Shown here piece after piece: positions 9,973 to 19,980 of a stretch of DNA of 62,543 nucleotides. The first letter of the stretch is position 1; each line of letters starts with the position of its first letter. The notes under the pieces are model-generated. The model saw only the letters and a list, made by a program, of their open reading frames with translations, was not told where the DNA came from and did no database searches. A program made the translations under genes and the position numbers. Origin of the DNA: an uncultured Burkholderiales bacterium (GTDB lineage Bacteria; Pseudomonadota; Gammaproteobacteria; Burkholderiales; Burkholderiaceae_C); NCBI GenBank assembly GCA_903916355.1, contig CAIWWN010000015.1, positions 1 through 62,543 on the forward strand, read 5' to 3'.

Positions 9973-11175
9973 ATGAATCAAGCTTTTATTTGCGATGCCA
10001 TCCGTACCCCTTTCGGCCGTTATGGCGGCGCTTTGTCCAGCGTGCGTGCGGATGACCTGGGCGCGATCCCGCTCAGAGCCTTGATGGCCCGCAACCCCAA
10101 CGTGGACTGGTCTGCTGTCACCGACTTGCTCTACGGCTGCGTCAATCAAGCGGGTGAAGACAACCGCAATGTGGCCCACATGAGCAGTTTGCTGGCCGGT
10201 TTGCCTATGGAGCTGCCCGGCGCCACCATCAACCGCTTGTGCGGCTCGGGTATGGACGCCATTGGCACGGCGGCACGCGCCATCAAGGCCGGCGAAGCTA
10301 ATCTGATGATTGCCGGCGGCGTGGAAAGCATGAGCCGTGCACCGTTTGTGATGCCCAAGGCCGAAAGCGCCTTCAGCCGCAACAACACGGTGTATGACAC
10401 CACCATTGGCTGGCGCTTCATCAACAAATTGATGAAAGAAAAATACGGTGTGGACTCGATGCCCGAGACGGCCGAGAACGTGGCCACAGACTACAAAATT
10501 GAACGCGAAGCGCAAGACCGCATGGCCTACAACAGCCAGCTGCGCGCCGTGGCCGCCATCAAGGCTGGCCATTTGGCGCGTGAAATCACGGCCGTGACGA
10601 TCCCGCAGAAAAAGGGCGATGCCATTGTGGTGGACACCGACGAACACCCGCGTGAAACCAGCCTCGAATCACTGGCCAAACTCAAAGGCGTGGTGCGCCC
10701 TGATGGCACCGTGACCGCCGGCAACGCCAGCGGCGTGAACGATGGCGCTTGCGCCGTGCTGCTGGCCAACGAAGCCACTGCCGCTAAGAATGGCTTGACA
10801 CCCAAAGCCCGCGTGGTCGGCATGGCCACGGCCGGTGTGGCGCCGCGCATCATGGGCATTGGACCCGCTCCAGCCACGCTCAAGGTGCTGGCACAAACCG
10901 GCTTGACGATCGACCATATGGACGTGATCGAGCTGAACGAAGCCTTTGCTGCGCAAGGCCTGGCGGTCCTGCGTTTGCTGGGTTTGCAAGACGACGATGC
11001 ACGCGTGAACGCCTGGGGCGGCGCGATTGCCTTGGGCCATCCCTTGGGTGCCTCGGGTGCGCGCTTGGTCACCACCGCCATCAACCGCTTGCACCACACC
11101 AGCGGCCGTTACGCGCTGTGCACCATGTGCATTGGCGTGGGCCAAGGTATTGCGCTGATCATCGAGCGGGTTTAA
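9973..11175 (+). CDS. pcaF: thiolase, 3-oxoadipyl-CoA thiolase-like
   Basis: NRLCGSGMDAIGTAARAIKAG active-site Cys, GGVESMSRAPFVM, GHPLGASGARL, CIGVGQG. Confidence 0.75.
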   Translation: MNQAFICDAIRTPFGRYGGALSSVRADDLGAIPLRALMARNPNVDWSAVTDLLYGCVNQAGEDNRNVAHMSSLLAGLPMELPGATINRLCGSGMDAIGTAARAIKAGEANLMIAGGVESMSRAPFVMPKAESAFSRNNTVYDTTIGWRFINKLMKEKYGVDSMPETAENVATDYKIEREAQDRMAYNSQLRAVAAIKAGHLAREITAVTIPQKKGDAIVVDTDEHPRETSLESLAKLKGVVRPDGTVTAGNASGVNDGACAVLLANEATAAKNGLTPKARVVGMATAGVAPRIMGIGPAPATLKVLAQTGLTIDHMDVIELNEAFAAQGLAVLRLLGLQDDDARVNAWGGAIALGHPLGASGARLVTTAINRLHHTSGRYALCTMCIGVGQGIALIIERV

Positions 11176-11211
11176 GACTCAGGCTACTCACCACCTCACC
11201 GGAGAATCCCT

Positions 11212-12189
11212 ATGCGCGCAGCCTGGTACAGCCACAACGGAGAAGCCAAAGACGTGATCGTGGTGGGCGAGATGCCCACGCCCGAGCCCGGCCCCAGCGA
11301 AGTGCGGGTGCGCCTGCACACCTCGGGCGTGAACCCTTCGGATGTCAAATCACGCCGTGCCCGTCCCTTGAGTGATCCGCGCATCGTGCCGCACAGTGAT
11401 GGCGCGGGCGTGATCGATGCAGTAGGTACCGGTGTGGATGAGGGCCGCTTAGGCGAACGGGTCTGGATATGGAACGGCCAATGGGCTCGCCCTTTGGGTA
11501 CAGCCAGCGAGTGGATGGTTTTACCCTCAGTCCAAGCCGTGGTCTTGCCCAGCAACACCGACTTTGCCGCTGGCGCTTGCCTGGGCATTCCCGCGCTCAC
11601 CGCTGTCCAGGCGGTGCATTTGGCCGGTGGTTTGAAAGACAAAACCGTGTTGGTCACGGGCGCATCGTCGGCGGTGGGCCACTACATCACCCAGTTGGTC
11701 AGCTTGGCGGGTGGTCATGTGATTGGCACCGTGGGCTCGCCCGCGAAATCCGAACACGCCAAGGCGGCCGGCATGAAAGAGGCGATTTTTTACAAGACCG
11801 AGCCAGTGGCCGAACGCGTCAAAGCGCTGACCGGTGGCAAAGGCGTGTCCGTCATCATCGACATGGATTTCGCCAGTACCGCGCAGCTGGTGGCGGCCGG
11901 CGCACTGGCGCCGCATGGCACGGTGGTGTGCTACGGCTCCAACGCGCCCGAGGTGCCGGTCAATTTCCGGGCCTTGTTGTTCGGCTCGATCACGCTCAAA
12001 TTTTTCTTGGTGTACGACTTGACGCCCGCCGACCGGGCGTTTGGCCTCCAGCGCTTGACCGCCTTGCTGCAGGCCGGACAGCTGCAGCACAGCATCGGCC
12101 CGCGCTTCAGTCTAGAGCAACTGGTGCAGGCCCATGAGACTGTGGAGGCCGGCCAGGCCTTGGGCAACGTGGTGATCGACCTGATTTAA
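11212..12189 (+). CDS. zinc-type alcohol dehydrogenase/quinone oxidoreductase (MDR) family protein
   Basis: VRVRLHTSGVNPSDVKSR; VLVTGASSAVGHYITQLVSLAGGHVIGTVGS. Confidence 0.88.
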   Translation: MRAAWYSHNGEAKDVIVVGEMPTPEPGPSEVRVRLHTSGVNPSDVKSRRARPLSDPRIVPHSDGAGVIDAVGTGVDEGRLGERVWIWNGQWARPLGTASEWMVLPSVQAVVLPSNTDFAAGACLGIPALTAVQAVHLAGGLKDKTVLVTGASSAVGHYITQLVSLAGGHVIGTVGSPAKSEHAKAAGMKEAIFYKTEPVAERVKALTGGKGVSVIIDMDFASTAQLVAAGALAPHGTVVCYGSNAPEVPVNFRALLFGSITLKFFLVYDLTPADRAFGLQRLTALLQAGQLQHSIGPRFSLEQLVQAHETVEAGQALGNVVIDLI

Positions 12190-12223
12190 CCCGGTCAGTC
12201 ATCAGTTCGGTATCACCGGCGCC

Positions 12224-13807
12224 TCAATGCGCGCCGCCCGCGTCTGTCGAGGTTGAAGTAGCGCCCAATTGCGCTGGCCGGTTGGTGAGCCAGACGACGC
12301 TGATGAGCCCGATGAAAATAAAGGCTGAGGCCAGAAAAATATCATCGGCGGCGCGGGTGAAGGCTTGTTGATCGATCAGCCGATTGATTTGCGCCAACGC
12401 TTGTTCGGTGCTCAGGCCGCTGTTTTGAAGTGACTCCAACGTGATGCCAAAAACGCCTTGACCCTGCACCAGGGTTTCGGTCATGTGCGCATGGTGCATG
12501 GCGGCGCGGCTTTCCCACACGGTGGTGGCGATCGAGGTGCCCATGGCGCCTGCAGTGATGCGGGTGAAGTTGCTCAGGCCCGCTGCCGACGGAATCCGCT
12601 CGGGGGGGATGCCAGCCAAAGTCAGCGTGGTCAAAGGAATGAAGAACATGGCCATCGCCGCGCCTTGCATCAGCGTCGGGATCAGGATGTGGACCAGGTC
12701 GGTTTGCACCGTGAATTGCGAGCGCATCCACAGCACCACCGCAAAGCCCATAAAGGCGACGGTGGCGATGCGACGCGGGTCCCAGACCGTGACTTTTTTG
12801 CCGATCAATGGCGTTAACAAAATCGCCAAGATACCCACAGGGGCCAGGGCCAGTCCGGCATTGGTGGCGGTGTAACCCATCCATTGCTGCAGCCAAAGAG
12901 GCAACAGCACCACATTGCCAAAGAACAAGGCATAGGCAACAGAAAGGGACAGGGCGCCAAAGCCGAAGTTGCGACCTTTGAACAAACGCAGATTCACCAC
13001 GGGGTGTTCATCGGTCAACTCCCACACCACAAACACGGCAAACGCCACCACGGCGACAATGGCCAAACCGACGATGGTGTTGGAGGCGAACCAATCGAGC
13101 TCTTTGCCTTTGTCAAGCATGAGCTGCAAGGCGCCGACCCAGATCACCAGCAGGCTCAGGCCGATCGAGTCGATGGGCAGTTTGCGCGTCGGTGTTTCGC
13201 GGTGGCGGTAAATGCCCCAGGTCAGACCCGCGGCCAACAAGCCCACCGGTACGTTGATATAGAAAATCCAGGGCCAAGAAACGTTGTCGGTGATCCAGCC
13301 GCCCAGCAGCGGCCCGGCCACCGGCGCCACCAGCGTAGTCACGCCCCACAGGGCCAAGGCCGTGCCCGCTTTGGCGCGCGGGTAACTGCTCAGCAGCAGG
13401 GTTTGTGACAGTGGAACCATGGGGCCTGCCACCAGGCCCTGCAGCACGCGAAAGAACACCAGCATTTCGAGCGAGTGGGCCAGGCCACACAGCCAACTGG
13501 CCAGCACAAACAGCAGCACGCTCATGGTGAACAAGCGCACCGCGCCAAAGCGCTGCGAGAGCCAGCCCGTGAGAGGCACCGAGATGGCGTTGGCCACGCC
13601 AAAACTGGTGATGACCCAGGTGCCTTGACCGGGACTGACGCCCAGGTCGCCCGAGATGGCGGGAATCGAAACGTTGGCTATCGACGAGTCGAGCACGTTC
13701 ATGAAGGTGGCCAGCGACAAGGACAGCGTGCCCAGCAGCAAGGCCGTGCCTTGCAAAGGCATCACGGCGGCCGGGGAAGAGGCTTGGGGTTGAGACACTG
13801 CGTTCAA
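12224..13807 (-). CDS. emrB: DHA2-family MFS multidrug efflux permease (EmrB/QacA-like)
   Basis: LDSSIANVSIPAISGDLGVSPGQGTWVITSFGVANAISVPLTGWLSQRFG; multiple TM segments; efflux operon context. Confidence 0.88.
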   Translation of the reverse strand: MNAVSQPQASSPAAVMPLQGTALLLGTLSLSLATFMNVLDSSIANVSIPAISGDLGVSPGQGTWVITSFGVANAISVPLTGWLSQRFGAVRLFTMSVLLFVLASWLCGLAHSLEMLVFFRVLQGLVAGPMVPLSQTLLLSSYPRAKAGTALALWGVTTLVAPVAGPLLGGWITDNVSWPWIFYINVPVGLLAAGLTWGIYRHRETPTRKLPIDSIGLSLLVIWVGALQLMLDKGKELDWFASNTIVGLAIVAVVAFAVFVVWELTDEHPVVNLRLFKGRNFGFGALSLSVAYALFFGNVVLLPLWLQQWMGYTATNAGLALAPVGILAILLTPLIGKKVTVWDPRRIATVAFMGFAVVLWMRSQFTVQTDLVHILIPTLMQGAAMAMFFIPLTTLTLAGIPPERIPSAAGLSNFTRITAGAMGTSIATTVWESRAAMHHAHMTETLVQGQGVFGITLESLQNSGLSTEQALAQINRLIDQQAFTRAADDIFLASAFIFIGLISVVWLTNRPAQLGATSTSTDAGGAH

Positions 13808-15009
13808 GGTGTCTTGCGACCCAGATGGGCGGCAATGATGCGTTCGACGCGTTGGTCTGCAGCGCGTTGCTGGCTTTCAAACACCGTGGTCACAGCCGCA
13901 GGGCTGGTGCGCGGTGCATCGGCCAAGGTCTTGCCGCTTTGATCTTGGGTGTCCACCGACACGTCCATGGACAGGCCCACGCGCAAGGGGTGCTCGGCCA
14001 GGTCTTTGGCGTCGAGGGCGATGCGCACGGGCACGCGCTGCACCACTTTGATCCAGTTGCCGGTGGCGTTTTGCGCTGGCAGCAAGGCAAAGGCTGCGCC
14101 TGTGCCTGCGCCCAGGCCCACCACTTTGCCGTGGTAGACCACTTTGGTGCCGTAGACATCAGCTTCCATCTCGGCCGCTTGGCCCATGCGCAAGCTTTGC
14201 AGCTGATTTTCTTTGAAGTTGGCATCCACCCACAATTGGTTCAGTGCCACCAGCGTCATCAAGGGCGCGCCGGCTTGCACGCGCTGGCCCAGTTGCACGC
14301 CACGTTTGGCGATGTGACCGTCGGTGGGGGCCAACAATTCGACTCGCTGCAGGGCCAGATAAGCTTCGCGTACTTTGGCGGCAGCGCGTTGCACACTGGG
14401 GTGCTGAGGCACGCTGGTGCCTTCGGTCTGGGTTTGGCTGGCGCTGAGTTGTTCCTTGGCTGCCATGACGGCCGATTGCGCGGCCATCACGGTGCTTTTG
14501 GCCGCACTGGCCTGGGCCAGGGCGTGTTGAAATTCTTCTTTGCCAATCGCACCACTGGCCACCAAGGGCGCACGGCGCTGGCTGTCTTCTTGGGCACGCG
14601 CCAGGTCGGTTTGGCTGCGGCTCAGATCGGCTTCGCGCAATTGCACCTGGGCTTGCAAGGTGCTGTTGTTGGCAAACAGGGTGCGCACTTCGCGCACGGT
14701 TTGCGCCAGTTGGGCTTCAGCCTGCTCAAGAGCGATGCTGGCGTCAGCCGCATCCAGCTTGACCAGCACCTGGCCGGCTTTGACAAAGTCGGTGTCATCG
14801 GCCTGAATGGCCACCACGGTGCCGCCCACTTGCGGCGTGATTTGAACCACATTGCCGGCCACGTAAGCGTTGTCGGTGTTTTCTTGATGGCGGCCGTGCA
14901 GCCAGTGCCAGCCGCCCCAAGCCAGTCCGCTCACGCCCAAAGCGATGGCAATCAGGGTCAGGCCGCGGCGGCGGGCGGTGGTCGATTCGGAGGCGGTCAT
15001 GGCAGTCAT
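13804..15009 (-). CDS. emrA: HlyD/EmrA-family periplasmic adaptor
   Basis: Single N-terminal TM, NTDNAYVAGNVVQITPQVGGTVVAI, coiled coil; overlaps emrB by 4 bp; start at the MTAMTASES Met. Confidence 0.88.
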   Translation of the reverse strand: MTAMTASESTTARRRGLTLIAIALGVSGLAWGGWHWLHGRHQENTDNAYVAGNVVQITPQVGGTVVAIQADDTDFVKAGQVLVKLDAADASIALEQAEAQLAQTVREVRTLFANNSTLQAQVQLREADLSRSQTDLARAQEDSQRRAPLVASGAIGKEEFQHALAQASAAKSTVMAAQSAVMAAKEQLSASQTQTEGTSVPQHPSVQRAAAKVREAYLALQRVELLAPTDGHIAKRGVQLGQRVQAGAPLMTLVALNQLWVDANFKENQLQSLRMGQAAEMEADVYGTKVVYHGKVVGLGAGTGAAFALLPAQNATGNWIKVVQRVPVRIALDAKDLAEHPLRVGLSMDVSVDTQDQSGKTLADAPRTSPAAVTTVFESQQRAADQRVERIIAAHLGRKTP

Positions 15010-15049
15010 GGAATGTTTTCTTTTGCGGGTGCAGTGCGTGAGCGGTGCG

Positions 15050-16498
15050 TTATTTTGCAGTCGGGGCCAGCGTTGAGGACAGTGCCAAAGCGTCATCGCG
15101 CCAGCCACCGCCCAGAGCTTTCATCAGGCTGATCTGGTTGTCAATTTGCCTGGCGCGCAGATCGGCTTGCGCCCGGCGCTGGGCCAGAACCGCGGTTTCA
15201 GCTGACAGCACGAGCACGGCATTACCCAGTCCTGCCGCAAAGCGTTGCTGTGCCAATGCATGGTTTTGCCTTGCGCTGTGCAGGGCGGCGGCTTGGGCTT
15301 GCGCTTGACGGCGCAGAGACTGCGCGGACTCGATGGCGTCGGTGGTTTCTTTCACCGCGTCGAGTACGGTGGCGTTGTATTGCGCCACGGCCATGTCGCG
15401 TTCGGTGTGTCGGCCAGCGAGCTGCGCTTGCAAACGGCCACCGTCAAACAGCGGCAAACGCACGGCCGGGCTGACACCGATTTGACGGCTTGCGGCATCG
15501 AGCAAATGGCTCAGGCCCAGGGCGTTGTAGCCGACGAAGGCACTCAAATTCACGTTCGGGTAGAACTGTGTGCGGGCTACGGCCACGTCTTGGCTGGCGG
15601 CCTCGACGCGCCAACGGCTGGCGACCACATCCGGGCGGCGGCCCAGCAGGTCGGCACCCAAGGTGGCGGGCAGGGCGTCCAGTTGCAAGTTTTGCAACTG
15701 GGGTGACAGCGAGGCCAGGGCCTGTGGCGTTTGACCGCTCAGCACGGCCAACTGGTGACGGGTCAGCGTGATTTGCTCTTCCAGCGCTTCGAGTTGGACC
15801 CCGGCTTCAGACAGGTTGCCATCGGACTGGCTTTGCTCGACTTGGGTGTCCAAACCTGCCGCAAAACGCTCGGAAATCAGTTGACGCAATGCCATGCGTT
15901 GCTGCTGCGCGCGCAGCGCGATGGCGCGTTGCGAAACCCATCGAGCCAGGCTCACATAGGTTTTGCACAGTTGACTGGCCAAGCCGGTGGCTGCCACGGC
16001 CGCATCAGCCTGCGCCGCGCGTGTTTGCCCGATGGCCGAAGCCAGCTCCGCCGCATGTTGGCCCCACAGGTCGGGCGACCAAGATACGCCTGCTTGCAGC
16101 GTGTCGTTGTCCAAAGTGTTGCCGGCAATCGGTTTGGGGTACAGGCCGTTGGCGCTAAAACGTTGGCGCGTGAAGTCGGCACCCAGTGTGGCTTGGGGCA
16201 GGCCGTTGGCTTGAGCGATGCCGCTCAAGGCTTGCATGCGTCGCACCCGCAACTGCGCGGTGAGCAGCGTGGGGTTGTCGGCCAATGCGGTGGCCACCAA
16301 GGCGTTTAGAGGCGCGTCACCCAAGGCCTGCCACCAGATGGGGGACAGCGCGGTGGTGCTCGGCGCTGTGAGCTGCAGCGCGGCGGCGCTGGTGGTTTTC
16401 AGGGGGGCGACTTCAGGGCCGGGCGTGCTGCAGGCCATCAGGCTGGCGGTCAAACTCAGGCTTAAAAAGCGCGTCATTGTGAAGGGGAAAGAAGTCAT
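15050..16498 (-). CDS. RND/MFS outer-membrane efflux factor (NodT/OprM-like lipoprotein)
   Basis: Lipobox SLMACS; PDLWGQHAAELASAIGQTRA; LGADLLGRRPDVVASRWRVEAASQDVAVARTQFYPNVNLSAFVG. Confidence 0.9.
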   Translation of the reverse strand: MTSFPFTMTRFLSLSLTASLMACSTPGPEVAPLKTTSAAALQLTAPSTTALSPIWWQALGDAPLNALVATALADNPTLLTAQLRVRRMQALSGIAQANGLPQATLGADFTRQRFSANGLYPKPIAGNTLDNDTLQAGVSWSPDLWGQHAAELASAIGQTRAAQADAAVAATGLASQLCKTYVSLARWVSQRAIALRAQQQRMALRQLISERFAAGLDTQVEQSQSDGNLSEAGVQLEALEEQITLTRHQLAVLSGQTPQALASLSPQLQNLQLDALPATLGADLLGRRPDVVASRWRVEAASQDVAVARTQFYPNVNLSAFVGYNALGLSHLLDAASRQIGVSPAVRLPLFDGGRLQAQLAGRHTERDMAVAQYNATVLDAVKETTDAIESAQSLRRQAQAQAAALHSARQNHALAQQRFAAGLGNAVLVLSAETAVLAQRRAQADLRARQIDNQISLMKALGGGWRDDALALSSTLAPTAK

Positions 16499-16505
16499 GG
16501 CGCGA

Positions 16506-17015
16506 TCAGTTCATGTCAATGGGGCGGGGTGTTTTTTTGGGGCGCTGTTTGAGCGCCTCGCCATTGCTCAGCATGCGTTGCAGCAGTTGCAGCATCAGCG
16601 TCCATTCCGCTTTGGAAAATCCTTGCAAATGGCCGTTCAGCACATCCGCCAACACGCTGGGCACGTGCTGCGCCACCTCACGGCCCGCATCGGTCAAGCT
16701 CAGCTGCACCACGCGGCGGTCTTGCACCGAACGCTCGCGGCGAATCAGTCCTTTGATTTCCAGACGGGTCAGCGAGCGGGTCAAGGCGGCGGGGTCGATG
16801 GTCATGTCGCGCGCCAATTGGGCCGAGGTTTGGCTTTCGTTCCTCAGCAATTTGTACAGGGGCAACCACTGCACATACGTGAGCTTGTAGGGGGCCAGTT
16901 GCGCATCGGCCTGCGCCAGGATCGAGGACAGCACCTTGTTCATCAGGTGGCCTACGCTTTGATCCGGTTGGTACTGACCTGGAAGGTAAAACTGTGCAGG
17001 TGGGGTTGGGACCAT
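16506..17015 (-). CDS. MarR-family transcriptional regulator
   Basis: wHTH with TIDPAALTRSLTRLEIKGLIRRERSVQDRRVVQLSLTDAG; first gene of the efflux operon. Confidence 0.9.
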   Translation of the reverse strand: MVPTPPAQFYLPGQYQPDQSVGHLMNKVLSSILAQADAQLAPYKLTYVQWLPLYKLLRNESQTSAQLARDMTIDPAALTRSLTRLEIKGLIRRERSVQDRRVVQLSLTDAGREVAQHVPSVLADVLNGHLQGFSKAEWTLMLQLLQRMLSNGEALKQRPKKTPRPIDMN

Positions 17016-17031
17016 GGTGGGGATATTGTAA

Positions 17032-17058
17032 TTGACTAGTCAAGGATTGACTGGACAA
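17032..17058. promoter_or_regulatory. putative MarR operator: two tandem 12-bp palindromes
   Basis: TTGACTAGTCAA (17032-17043, perfect) and TTGACTGGACAA (17047-17058), just upstream of the marR start. Confidence 0.6.
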
Positions 17059-17139
17059 TGAAAATAAACTCAAGACGCCAAAGCGGGCTTGTCGCAGGCT
17101 CGACACCGCTTGCGGGTCACGGGCGATAGAGTGGCCTTT

Positions 17140-17595
17140 ATGAAAACCTTTGAAACCCTCCAAGATTTGGCCGCCTGTGCGGGCCAGCCCGTCACGGTCA
17201 CGCCATGGCTGCAAATCACGCAAGAGCAAGTCAACCAGTTTGCCGAGGCCACGGGCGACCACCAGTGGATCCACATTGATGTGGAGCGGGCCAAGGCAGG
17301 GCCTTTTGGTGCGCCGATAGCGCACGGCTTTTTGACCTTGTCCTTGATTCCGAAGTTTTTCCAGTCCGGCATTCATGTCAGCCAAACCCGCATGGGCGTG
17401 AACTACGGCTTGAACAAAGTGCGTTTCACCTCACCGGTACCGGTGGGCAGCCGTTTGCGCGCGCACCTGAAATTGCTGTCGGCCACGCCGATTGACAACC
17501 AGGGCTTGCAATGCGCCTGGGAAGTGACGATTGAGCGCGAAGGCACCGACAAACCGGTGTGCATTGCCGAGTCCTTGTCGCGTTCTTACCCTTGA
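17140..17595 (+). CDS. MaoC-like (R)-specific enoyl-CoA hydratase/dehydratase
   Basis: QITQEQVNQFAEATGDHQWIHIDVERAKAGPFGAPIAHGFLTLSLIP hot-dog motif; start at MKTFETL. Confidence 0.9.
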   Translation: MKTFETLQDLAACAGQPVTVTPWLQITQEQVNQFAEATGDHQWIHIDVERAKAGPFGAPIAHGFLTLSLIPKFFQSGIHVSQTRMGVNYGLNKVRFTSPVPVGSRLRAHLKLLSATPIDNQGLQCAWEVTIEREGTDKPVCIAESLSRSYP

Positions 17596-17622
17596 GGTGT
17601 TGAAAAGCCAGGCGGAACCGTT

Positions 17623-18084
17623 TCAAACGAAATGGTTTTGCCGCCAGGCCTCAAACACCGTCACCGCCACGGCGTTGGACAGGTTCAGGCTGCGCTGACC
17701 TTCGCGCATCGGCAGTTTGAGAAGACATTCGGACGCCAAACTTTCACGCAACTCGGGGGCCAAGCCTCGGGTTTCGGCGCCGAACACAAACCAGTCGCCC
17801 GGCTGAAACGCCACCTCGTGCACCAAGCGTGAGCCGCGTGTGGTCATCGCAAAGAGGCGCTTCGGATCGGGTTGTTCGTCTTTTAAAAACTGTGCCCAAT
17901 CGGCGTGGCGTTTGAGTTGCGCGTACTCGTGGTAATCGAGCCCGGCGCGGCGCATGTGTTTGTCGTCCATCGAAAACCCCAGGGGTTCGACCAGATGCAG
18001 CATGCAGCCGGTGTTGGCGGCCAAGCGGATGACGTTGCCTGTGTTGGGTGGGATTTCGGGTTCGACCAAGACAATATGAAACAT
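17623..18084 (-). CDS. trmL: tRNA (cytidine(34)-2'-O)-methyltransferase
   Basis: SPOUT family: MFHIVLVEPEIPPNTGNVIRLAANTG...FGAETRGLAPEL...LPMREGQRSLNLSNAVAVTVFEAWRQ. Confidence 0.92.
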   Translation of the reverse strand: MFHIVLVEPEIPPNTGNVIRLAANTGCMLHLVEPLGFSMDDKHMRRAGLDYHEYAQLKRHADWAQFLKDEQPDPKRLFAMTTRGSRLVHEVAFQPGDWFVFGAETRGLAPELRESLASECLLKLPMREGQRSLNLSNAVAVTVFEAWRQNHFV

Positions 18085-18137
18085 AGGCCGTATTGTGCGG
18101 GACGCGGATTGCGTGCGCAGTGTCACTGTCCGTCTCA

Positions 18138-18935
18138 TCACGGTCCGTCTGGCGCGCCTTCCTCGGTCCGAGCGAACACGACCATGGTGATGTGCGACAC
18201 CCCCGCCGCCGCCAAAGCCAGCGCGGCCATATGCAAAGACGCCCCCGTGGTCATCACATCGTCCACCAGCATCACCCGCTGGCCTCGCAGCGCCACAGCC
18301 TGCAGGGGATCGACCGCGAAAGCGCCTTGCAAATTACGCAGTCGCTCTGAGCGGGGCAGGGTGCGTTGGGCTGGCGTATCGCGGATGCGCGTCAGCAGGT
18401 CGTAGCGCGTTTTAAGAGGTGACAACTGGCGGGCCAGCAGCAACGATTGGTTGAATCCACGCTGCGCCAAGCGTTGTGGCGACAAAGGCATGGGAAGCAG
18501 CCAATCGGCTTGCGCCAGCGCATCGTCCACACCAGGGGCGCTGTGCATCAGGCTGGCCAAGCGACTGGCCCAGCCGGGTTGCGACTGGTATTTGAACTGC
18601 GCCACCAGGTCCGCCCAAGGCCATTGGTAACTGACAGCCGTCAAAGCGCTTTGCCAAGGTGGTGCCTTGAGAAGGCAAGCGCCGCAGCGCTCGATGGAAT
18701 CGTGAATTTGCAAGGCGCAGGAGCGGCAGCGGTGCACCGGTTGGGCAAACGCGGCAATACAGGATTCGCACACCGGCCGCGCTGGCCAGGCTTTGCAAAT
18801 GGCGCATTGACTGGGCAGCCAAGACCCCAACCGGTCCGCGGCCAAGCCGGGTGGCGGGGCGTGCAAAGGTGCGGCAGAAAACCTTGAAAAGCGTCTGGCG
18901 AGCATGAACTCAATATACTGCCAACTCTTTTCCAT
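18138..18935 (-). CDS. comF: ComF-family phosphoribosyltransferase
   Basis: Zn-ribbon cysteines, LVAQFKYQSQPGWA, QRVMLVDDVMTTGASLHMAALAL PRPP motif. Confidence 0.88.
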   Translation of the reverse strand: MEKSWQYIEFMLARRFSRFSAAPLHAPPPGLAADRLGSWLPSQCAICKAWPARPVCESCIAAFAQPVHRCRSCALQIHDSIERCGACLLKAPPWQSALTAVSYQWPWADLVAQFKYQSQPGWASRLASLMHSAPGVDDALAQADWLLPMPLSPQRLAQRGFNQSLLLARQLSPLKTRYDLLTRIRDTPAQRTLPRSERLRNLQGAFAVDPLQAVALRGQRVMLVDDVMTTGASLHMAALALAAAGVSHITMVVFARTEEGAPDGP

Positions 18936-18964
18936 TCACAGTTCTCCTTTTTTACAGACCCGCT

Positions 18965-19879
18965 TTGTCAACACCTCGCCCCCCCACCATGGACTCCACG
19001 GCTGCGCTGCGCTGGGCCCGTCGCGCTTTGCCCGCTGCCAAAGGGGGCGGCCCATCGCCCTGGTTGCACGAAGAAGTGGCGATGCGCATGCAGGAGCGGC
19101 TTGAATTCATCAAGTTACAGCCGACCCACTGGGCGGCTTGGGAGCCCTTGCGCAGTGGTTGGGCTGCATTGCGCCAAGTGGCGGCTCGTTACAGGCAAGC
19201 CAGCTGGTATGCCGTGGCGGCGCAGCCGCAGGAGTTGCAAGCCGCAAAAGTGGCGCTGCAAACGCCGTGGTGGCGACTGTCACGTTGGTCGCGCCCCGTG
19301 GTGTTTGCGGCCACCGCGCCGGCCTTGCCGGTGCAAATGGTCTGGGCGAATATGCTGCTGCACCAATCGGCCGATCCGCAAGCCTTGATCGCCCAATGGC
19401 ATAGCGCTTTGGCGGTGGACGGATTTGTCATGTTTTCTTGCCTCGGGCCCGACACGCTGCGCGAGTTGCGCGCTGCCTTTGCTGCGCAGGGCTGGCCACC
19501 GCCCGCGCATGAGTTCACGGACATGCATGACTGGGGCGACATGCTGGTAGAGGCCGGCTTTGCCGAGCCGGTGATGGACATGGAGCGCATTACTCTGACC
19601 TATGCATCCCCCGAGCGCATGCTGGCCGAGTTGCGGGACTTGGGTCGCAACTTCCATGTGCAGCGGTTTTCCGGCTTACGCGGCAGGCGCTGGCTGAAAC
19701 AATTGCTGGCGCTATTGCAAACGCTGGCGCAGCCCGAAGAGGGCGGCCGCTTGGTGCTGACCTTTGAAGTGGTGTACGGCCACGCCCTCAAGCCTCAAGC
19801 CCGCGCCAAAGTGCAAGCCGTCAGTGCCATTGACTTGCACGATATGCGGGCGATGTTGCGAAAGCATCCCAAGATTTAG
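18965..19879 (+). CDS. BioC-like methyltransferase, apparently without a canonical SAM motif I
   Basis: C-terminal half matches BioC layout (MVWANMLLHQSADPQALIAQWHSALAVDGFVMFSCLGPDTLRELR); no VLDxGCGxG motif visible. Confidence 0.6.
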   Translation: MSTPRPPTMDSTAALRWARRALPAAKGGGPSPWLHEEVAMRMQERLEFIKLQPTHWAAWEPLRSGWAALRQVAARYRQASWYAVAAQPQELQAAKVALQTPWWRLSRWSRPVVFAATAPALPVQMVWANMLLHQSADPQALIAQWHSALAVDGFVMFSCLGPDTLRELRAAFAAQGWPPPAHEFTDMHDWGDMLVEAGFAEPVMDMERITLTYASPERMLAELRDLGRNFHVQRFSGLRGRRWLKQLLALLQTLAQPEEGGRLVLTFEVVYGHALKPQARAKVQAVSAIDLHDMRAMLRKHPKI

Positions 19880-19980
19880 GGTTTCCCCTTGCCATGGCTC
19901 AAATCCCTTTTATAAGTCGGGTAAACTCTTACGCTTCTGGGCTTTAGGGCTTCAGGCGTTCAGCAACTTGTTAAACAAAT

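Noticed and set aside
9832-10647. N-terminal extension of the 420-aa minus-strand ORF
   Set aside because: Antisense to the clear pcaF-like thiolase, with low-complexity His/Gly-rich translation; the real gene starts near 9831.
13825-15132. 435-aa plus-strand ORF opposite emrA
   Set aside because: Mirror-strand ORF with no recognisable domain; the minus-strand HlyD/EmrA protein is convincing.
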